Positions 5,232 to 9,481 of a DNA stretch of 9,481 nucleotides are shown here, piece by piece. The stretch comes from JBFJVZ01 sp041623895 (GTDB lineage: Bacteria; Planctomycetota; Planctomycetia; Pirellulales; Pirellulaceae): positions 1-9,481 of the forward strand of contig JBFJVZ010000318.1 in NCBI GenBank assembly GCA_041623895.1, given 5' to 3'. Within the stretch, counting starts at the first letter, position 1; the number at the start of each line of letters is the position of its first letter. Under the pieces are notes generated by a model, which saw nothing but the letters and a program-made list of their open reading frames with translations, did no database searches and was not told the origin of the DNA. The translations under genes were made by a program, and so were the position numbers.

Positions 5232-7349
5232 ATGCACAAAACGATCTTGGCCCTGCTGCCGTTGCTGATTGCGATTCCTGCTGGTGCGCAGGACGACCAC
5301 TGGTCTCTTCAACCAGTTCGCGTTTATCGTCCCCCGCAAGTGGTGCATACGTCATGGCCGCGGAGTGATTTGGACCGTTTTGTGTTGCGTCGGCTGGAAG
5401 CGAAAAAGCTTCAGCCGGTTGCTGATGCTCTGCCTGAAACGCTGATTCGTCGTGCCTATTTCAATCTCGTGGGCTTACCTCCGACGCCGGAACAGATCGA
5501 AGCGTTTCGGCATGCGTCCAGGCAGGACGCCGACGCTGCTTTTGAAAATCTTGTTGATCGATTGCTTGCGTCACCGCAGTTCGGCGAAAAGTGGGCGCGG
5601 CATTGGCTGGACCTTGCTCGGTTCGCTGAATCGAATGGCAAAGACCGAGACGTCGTGTTTCCAGAAGCGTGGCGGTATCGGGATTATGTGATCGACGCTT
5701 TCAACAACGACAAGCCGTTCGACACCTTCATTCGCGAGCAGATTGCCGGTGACTTGATCCCGGATCGCGACGATGATCAATTGATTGCAACTGGTTTTCT
5801 CGCGCTCGGGGCGAAAGCGTTTCAAGAAGTTGACAATGAAAAATTCACTTTGGATGTTGTTGACGAACAGATTGATGTATTGACTCGCAGCATCCTCGGT
5901 CTGACGGTGGCTTGCGCGCGATGTCACGATCACAAATACGATCCAATCGCAAGCGAAGATTATTACGCCTTGGCCGGCATTTTGATCAGCAGCGACCTGC
6001 GCTATGGTCCCGGTCCGTTGTACTTTGCCCGTCACGACAAAGATACGGATTTGGTGCCGATCGGCGATCGTGCCAGAGAACTCGACCCGGCAGTACAGCA
6101 GTGGCGGGGAGAAATACTTTCGTTAACCGAGAAAGTTACCGGACTGCGTTCGGCCGCGTATCGAATTCAAAGAAACATTGCCGGAGCATTGCGGGAGCGC
6201 GAATTAGAAAAAGCTGACGAAGCCGATGATCTTGCCGCTGAAGAGAAAAAGATGCTCCGGATGCGGGCCGAGGCGGATGCCGCTAACGCAAAGCGGCTGC
6301 AAATGATTCGTACGCCCCCGAATGAAAGACCCGGCTACGCGATGGCGGTCCTCCACAGTCAAATGCCTCCGCAAGATTGCGCCGTTCGCTTTGGAGGCGT
6401 TCACACCGACCGCGGACGGGCCGTTCCGCGGGGTTCGATGAAGATTCCGGGGATGCCCGAGTTTGGATCCGTGGCCCACGATGATAGTGGGCGACGGCAA
6501 CTCGCCAGCTGGCTCGCCGCCGCCGACAACCCGCTCACCGCTCGCGTGATTGTCAACCGTGTCTGGCATCATCTTTTCGGGACAGGCCTGGTTCGCACCG
6601 TTGATAACTTCGGCGTGACTGGTGATCCACCGTCGCATCCGGAGTTGCTTGACCATCTCGCCAGTAGATTCATTGCCGACGGTTGGAGCGTGAAACGTTT
6701 GATCCGGCGAGTTGTACTGAGTCGCACGTGGCGCATGTCCAGCGCGCATGATGCGTCCAATGAAGCCATCGACGCAGACAATCGTTACCTGTGGCGTGCG
6801 AATTTTCGGCGACTGGATGTCGAAGCGTTCCGAGACTCGGTGCTCGCGGTCAGCGGGTCGCTGATTACTCAACCGCCCAGGGGCTCGCTGTTTGCAGATG
6901 TTTATGCCGGAACGGACTACGGCGAGCCGAACGATCATCGCGCGAATTTTGATGCCGATATCGCAGCCGATCTGCATCGTACTGTCTATTTGCCCATCGC
7001 TCGAAACAGCGTCCCGGATTTTCTGGGCTTGTTCGATTTCGCCGATCCAACCGTCACCACAGGTGCCCGAAATTCAAGAACAATTCCCGCGCAGGCGTTG
7101 TTTCTGATGAACGGTCCGTTTATGGAACGGCAATCGCGACTCGCGGCCGAGCGAATATTGAAGCTTCCGATTAGCGAACGACTGCAATCAGCATGGATCT
7201 TGACGACCGCTCGTCAACCTTCACGGCAAGTTGCCGAAGAAACGGAGCGCTGGCTGCGGCAGCGCACACAGGACTCAAGCGAACTGCAAGCGTGGACCGA
7301 TCTGATGCAGATCTTGTTCGCTAGCGCGGCGTTCAGATACATCATGTAA
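5232..7349 (+). CDS. Exported DUF1549/DUF1553 protein with CxxCH motif
   Basis: The product is 705 residues. The frame is open back to a GTG at 5022, but the ATG at 5232 is preferred because a signal peptide follows at once (hydrophobic residues 5-16, cleavage likely after AGA at 17-19) and a partial GGTGAAG box precedes it. The DUF1549 domain spans about 40-265 and carries GLPPTP (81-86), the WARHWLDLARFAESNG block from 121, and CARCHDHKYDP with Cys228, Cys231 and His232, a possible c-type haem site. A charged, Glu/Ala/Lys-rich region (about 289-360) looks like a coiled coil. DUF1553 spans about 419-690 (NPLTARVIVNRVWHHLFG, NFGVTGDPPSHPELLDHLA). The N-terminal cytochrome-like PSCyt1 domain found in many relatives is absent. 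The family is strongly expanded in planctomycetes and usually paired with DUF1501 genes, as here 14 bases downstream. Its biochemical role is unknown to me. Confidence 0.92.
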   Translation: MHKTILALLPLLIAIPAGAQDDHWSLQPVRVYRPPQVVHTSWPRSDLDRFVLRRLEAKKLQPVADALPETLIRRAYFNLVGLPPTPEQIEAFRHASRQDADAAFENLVDRLLASPQFGEKWARHWLDLARFAESNGKDRDVVFPEAWRYRDYVIDAFNNDKPFDTFIREQIAGDLIPDRDDDQLIATGFLALGAKAFQEVDNEKFTLDVVDEQIDVLTRSILGLTVACARCHDHKYDPIASEDYYALAGILISSDLRYGPGPLYFARHDKDTDLVPIGDRARELDPAVQQWRGEILSLTEKVTGLRSAAYRIQRNIAGALRERELEKADEADDLAAEEKKMLRMRAEADAANAKRLQMIRTPPNERPGYAMAVLHSQMPPQDCAVRFGGVHTDRGRAVPRGSMKIPGMPEFGSVAHDDSGRRQLASWLAAADNPLTARVIVNRVWHHLFGTGLVRTVDNFGVTGDPPSHPELLDHLASRFIADGWSVKRLIRRVVLSRTWRMSSAHDASNEAIDADNRYLWRANFRRLDVEAFRDSVLAVSGSLITQPPRGSLFADVYAGTDYGEPNDHRANFDADIAADLHRTVYLPIARNSVPDFLGLFDFADPTVTTGARNSRTIPAQALFLMNGPFMERQSRLAAERILKLPISERLQSAWILTTARQPSRQVAEETERWLRQRTQDSSELQAWTDLMQILFASAAFRYIM

Positions 7350-7363
7350 ACGAGGACGTACTT

Positions 7364-8734
7364 ATGCAACGACGCAGTTTTCTTCGGCGTTCGACACTCG
7401 GTTTCGGCAGTGTCGCCTTGGCGGGAATGCTTGACTCGGCAGCAAACGCCGAAACTCAGCCTCGATTTGTCTCGCCATTTGCCCCCAAGCGCCCCCATCA
7501 TGCCGCCAAGACTCAGCGGGTCATCTTTCTGTGCATGAAAGGCGGGCCATCGCACATCGACATGTTCGATTACAAGCCGCAACTCGCCACCGATGACGGG
7601 AAAGCGGTTGGGGCGCAGGAGAAGATTCGTTTACTCGGCTCACTGTGGCGATTTGCCCGGCACGGTGACAGCGGCCAATGGGTCAGCGAGTTATTGCCCA
7701 ATCTCGCAAACCAGGCTGACGAGTTATGCATGTTATGCGGCATGCAGACCGATAACCCGGAGCATGCTCAGGCGCTCGATTTCCTGCATACCGGCAGCTT
7801 TCAGTTTGTTCGCCCTTCGATGGGTTCCTGGGTGCTTTATGGTCTCGGTGCGATCAATCAAAACCTGCCGGGCTTTGTCGCCATCAATCCCCCCACGGTT
7901 TTGGGTGGCGCGAAGTACTACGGCAGCTCCTTTCTACCCGCGGCATATCAGGGCACGCCAATCGGCGGAAACAACAAAGCGATCAACAAGGTGAAGATTC
8001 GAGACATCGATAACTCTCGGCTGACTCGCGATCAGCAGCGCAGCCGGCTGGATCTCCTGCAATCGATCAATCGCGATTTGTTACGGCAGCAAAAGCAATC
8101 CACGGAGCTGGAAGGCGTGATCGAATCTTTCGAACTTGGTTTTCGCATGCAGAAGGCATTGCCCGATGTGATGGATATCTCCGGCGAATCAACTGCAACG
8201 TTGGCCATGTATGGGATGGACCAAAGTGCCTCGAAGAATTTTGGGCAGCAATGCTTGCTCGCCCGGCGGATGGCCGAAGCAGGAGTCCGCTTTATTCAAG
8301 TCACCGATGACGGTTGGGATCATCACGGCGGCTTGTCCGCGGGCTTGCCGCGACGCTGCGCTGGAATCGACAAGCCAATCGCGGGTTTGATCGGCGACTT
8401 GAAGCAACGTGGCATGCTGGACGACACGCTGGTTGTTTGGGGCGGCGAATTTGGTCGTTCACCCGATGATGGGACTCGCGATGGCCGAGGTCACAATGCT
8501 AAGGGCTTCACGATGTTCATGGCTGGCGGAGGAGTCAAACGCGGTATCCGACACGGCGGGACCGATGAATATGGACGCCAGGCCGTCGAAGGCCAGGTGC
8601 AAATTCACGACTTGCACGCCACGATGCTGCATTTATTGGGTCTGGACCATGAACAACTGACCTATCGCTACAGCGGCCGCGATTTTCGACTCACGGACGT
8701 CGAGGGCACCGTGGTCAAAGAGATTTTGGCATAG
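7364..8734 (+). CDS. DUF1501 protein with twin-arginine signal
   Basis: The product is 456 residues, the usual length for this family, which has an alkaline-phosphatase/sulfatase-like fold. The N-terminus QRRSFLRRSTLGFG has a twin-arginine motif (Arg3-Arg4), followed by a hydrophobic stretch and ANA near residues 27-29, so Tat export is likely. Family signatures include MKGGPSHIDMFDYKP (58-72), the HTGS and RPSMGSWVLYGLG blocks, WDHHGG (318-323), VWGGEFGRS (358-366), His377 in GRGHNAKGF, and HDLHATMLHLLGLDHE from His415. These Asp/His clusters are the probable metal site. No Cys-x-Pro-x-Arg sulfatase signature is visible, so this is not an ordinary formylglycine sulfatase. A GAGG box (7352-7355) precedes the ATG by eight bases. 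With 14 bases to the DUF1553 gene, the two are almost certainly co-transcribed. The reaction catalysed, if any, is not known. Confidence 0.92.
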   Translation: MQRRSFLRRSTLGFGSVALAGMLDSAANAETQPRFVSPFAPKRPHHAAKTQRVIFLCMKGGPSHIDMFDYKPQLATDDGKAVGAQEKIRLLGSLWRFARHGDSGQWVSELLPNLANQADELCMLCGMQTDNPEHAQALDFLHTGSFQFVRPSMGSWVLYGLGAINQNLPGFVAINPPTVLGGAKYYGSSFLPAAYQGTPIGGNNKAINKVKIRDIDNSRLTRDQQRSRLDLLQSINRDLLRQQKQSTELEGVIESFELGFRMQKALPDVMDISGESTATLAMYGMDQSASKNFGQQCLLARRMAEAGVRFIQVTDDGWDHHGGLSAGLPRRCAGIDKPIAGLIGDLKQRGMLDDTLVVWGGEFGRSPDDGTRDGRGHNAKGFTMFMAGGGVKRGIRHGGTDEYGRQAVEGQVQIHDLHATMLHLLGLDHEQLTYRYSGRDFRLTDVEGTVVKEILA

Positions 8735-8755
8735 GGCAGGGCGGGTTGCTATACT
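8726..8755 (+). promoter_or_regulatory. Candidate sigma-70 promoter with extended -10
   Basis: TTGGCA (8726-8731) and TATACT (8750-8755) match the -35 and -10 consensus at five of six positions each, with 18 bases between. TGC directly precedes the -10, the extended -10 form. The -35 overlaps the last codons of the DUF1501 gene. A start near 8762 would leave a leader of about 30 bases before the ATG at 8793. This suggests that the next gene can be transcribed separately. Planctomycete promoters are little studied, so the match is suggestive only. Confidence 0.4.
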
Positions 8756-8769
8756 CGATGGCCCGCCTG
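8737..8769 (+). repeat. Inverted repeat around the -10 box
   Basis: CAGGGCGGG (8737-8745) and CCCGCCTG (8762-8769) pair over eight bases with one bulged G, enclosing 16 bases that include TATACT. As RNA it is a GC-rich stem without a T-run, a possible weak end signal for the DUF1501 transcript. As DNA it straddles the candidate -10 and could be an operator. The two readings cannot be separated from sequence. Confidence 0.35.
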
Positions 8770-8792
8770 TAATCCTCCCCAAGAATTCTTCG

Positions 8793-9481
8793 ATGCCAAG
8801 AGATTCGCTGCTTGCCTGCATCCTGGTTGCATTGACTTGCTGTGTGTGTTGCGCGGAACAACCGTTGCACGAGCGCATCGATCAGTTGATTGCCGCCGGC
8901 TTTGACGGCGAAGTCGCACCACTATCAGATGACGCGGAATTCTTTCGCCGCATCAACCTGGATCTGGCTGGCCGCATTCCGACGGCAAAGGAAACACGTA
9001 CGTTCTTGGCCGATACGTCTCCCCAGAAGCGGCGAAAGGTGATTGAGCAATTGCTCGAGGCGCCGGAGTATGCCCAGGCGATGACGAACCTGTTTGATCT
9101 CATGCTGATGGAGCGGCGCGGCGATCACGCTGAGTGGGAGGTGTTCCTGAAGGCTTGCTTCCAACAGAACAAACCGTGGGATCGGATCGTCCGCGAAATC
9201 CTGAAGCCCAATCATGAAGACGCAGCGCTCCGCGGCGCCGCGTACTTTTACACTCAGCGGTTGGAAAAGGTCGGCCAAAACCCGACCGACTACCCCGGAC
9301 TGACTCGTGACGTGGGTCGACTGTTTCTTGGTGTCGACCTGCAATGTGCCGAGTGCCACGATCACCTGTTTATTGACGACTACAAGCAACGTGACTTTCA
9401 GGGGTTGCTGGCCGTCTACAAGAACGTTTCGATTCGACGCGAAAAGTTTCCGGCGATCAACGAAACCACGATGACGGAAAA
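8793..9481 (+). CDS. DUF1549 protein, second copy, truncated by window edge
   Basis: The frame runs from the ATG at 8793 to the right edge with no stop, giving 229 complete codons, so the C-terminus is missing. The N-terminus is a Cys-rich signal peptide (Cys at 9, 16, 17, 19 and 20) with likely cleavage after CCA (19-21). The DUF1549 domain follows: FFRRINLDLAGRIPTAKE (about 50-67), FDLMLMERRGDHAEW, NKPWDRIVREIL, and CAECHDHLFIDDYKQRDFQG with Cys185, Cys188 and His189, a possible c-type haem site. It differs from the copy at 5232-7349 in having RIPT instead of LPPTP and in lacking the ARHWLDLARFAESNG block, so it is a distant paralogue, not a recent duplicate. By family habit a DUF1553 half should follow beyond the edge, and often another DUF1501 gene. 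It starts 58 bases after the DUF1501 gene, with a candidate promoter between. No clear ribosome binding site precedes the ATG. Confidence 0.88.
   Translation, partial: MPRDSLLACILVALTCCVCCAEQPLHERIDQLIAAGFDGEVAPLSDDAEFFRRINLDLAGRIPTAKETRTFLADTSPQKRRKVIEQLLEAPEYAQAMTNLFDLMLMERRGDHAEWEVFLKACFQQNKPWDRIVREILKPNHEDAALRGAAYFYTQRLEKVGQNPTDYPGLTRDVGRLFLGVDLQCAECHDHLFIDDYKQRDFQGLLAVYKNVSIRREKFPAINETTMTE

Noticed and set aside
6204..6977. Open frame of 257 codons on the minus strand opposite the DUF1553 region
   Set aside because: The sense frame has conserved DUF1553 blocks throughout. The antisense translation shows no motif.
7364..8734. DUF1501 gene as a true sulfatase
   Set aside because: The sequence lacks the Cys/Ser-x-Pro-x-Arg formylglycine signature. 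Only the broader fold relation is supported.

Overview
This window looks like a chromosomal segment from a planctomycete, probably of the Pirellulales or Rhodopirellula type. The main evidence is three adjacent genes of protein families that are expanded mostly in Planctomycetota: a DUF1549/DUF1553 protein, a DUF1501 protein and a second DUF1549 protein. The base composition is moderate to fairly high in GC, ribosome binding sites are weak or absent in front of several genes, and most products carry export signals, all of which fit. Every supported gene reads on the + strand. I see no tRNA, rRNA, CRISPR array, transposase or phage gene.

Layout. Positions 1-318 hold no convincing gene but contain several short palindromes. 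At 319-954 is a small exported protein of unknown function. At 1059-1826 is a class II (HpcH/HpaI type) 2-oxo-acid aldolase. At 1857-2114 is a small two-helix membrane protein resembling YhdT (DUF997). It overlaps by 8 bases a PanF-like sodium:solute symporter (2107-4068) with an unusual extra periplasmic segment. At 4114-5025 is a zinc-dependent deacylase of the succinylglutamate desuccinylase/aspartoacylase family. A 206-base gap with a TTGACA box and an operator-like dyad follows. Then comes a DUF1549/DUF1553 protein (5232-7349), followed after 14 bases by a DUF1501 protein with a twin-arginine signal (7364-8734). A second DUF1549 protein starts at 8793 and runs off the right edge.

How the genes may work together. 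The block 1059-5025 (aldolase, small subunit, symporter, deacylase) is tightly packed and reads like an uptake-and-breakdown unit: a carboxylate or N-acyl compound is imported with sodium, an amide or acyl bond is hydrolysed, and a hydroxy-oxo-acid is cleaved. The substrate cannot be read from the sequence; pantothenate is one speculative candidate. The block 5232 to the right edge is a typical planctomycete DUF1553-DUF1501 pair followed by the start of what may be a second pair. The products are predicted to be exported. The DUF1549 domains carry CxxCH motifs that could bind haem c, and the DUF1501 domain has an alkaline-phosphatase/sulfatase-like fold. The biochemical role of these pairs is, to my knowledge, not established.

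Nothing here is clearly a wholly new system. The points most worth a second look are the enlarged symporter, the aldolase with an altered active-site loop, the putative import/hydrolysis/cleavage cluster, and the regulatory-looking dyads in the gaps.
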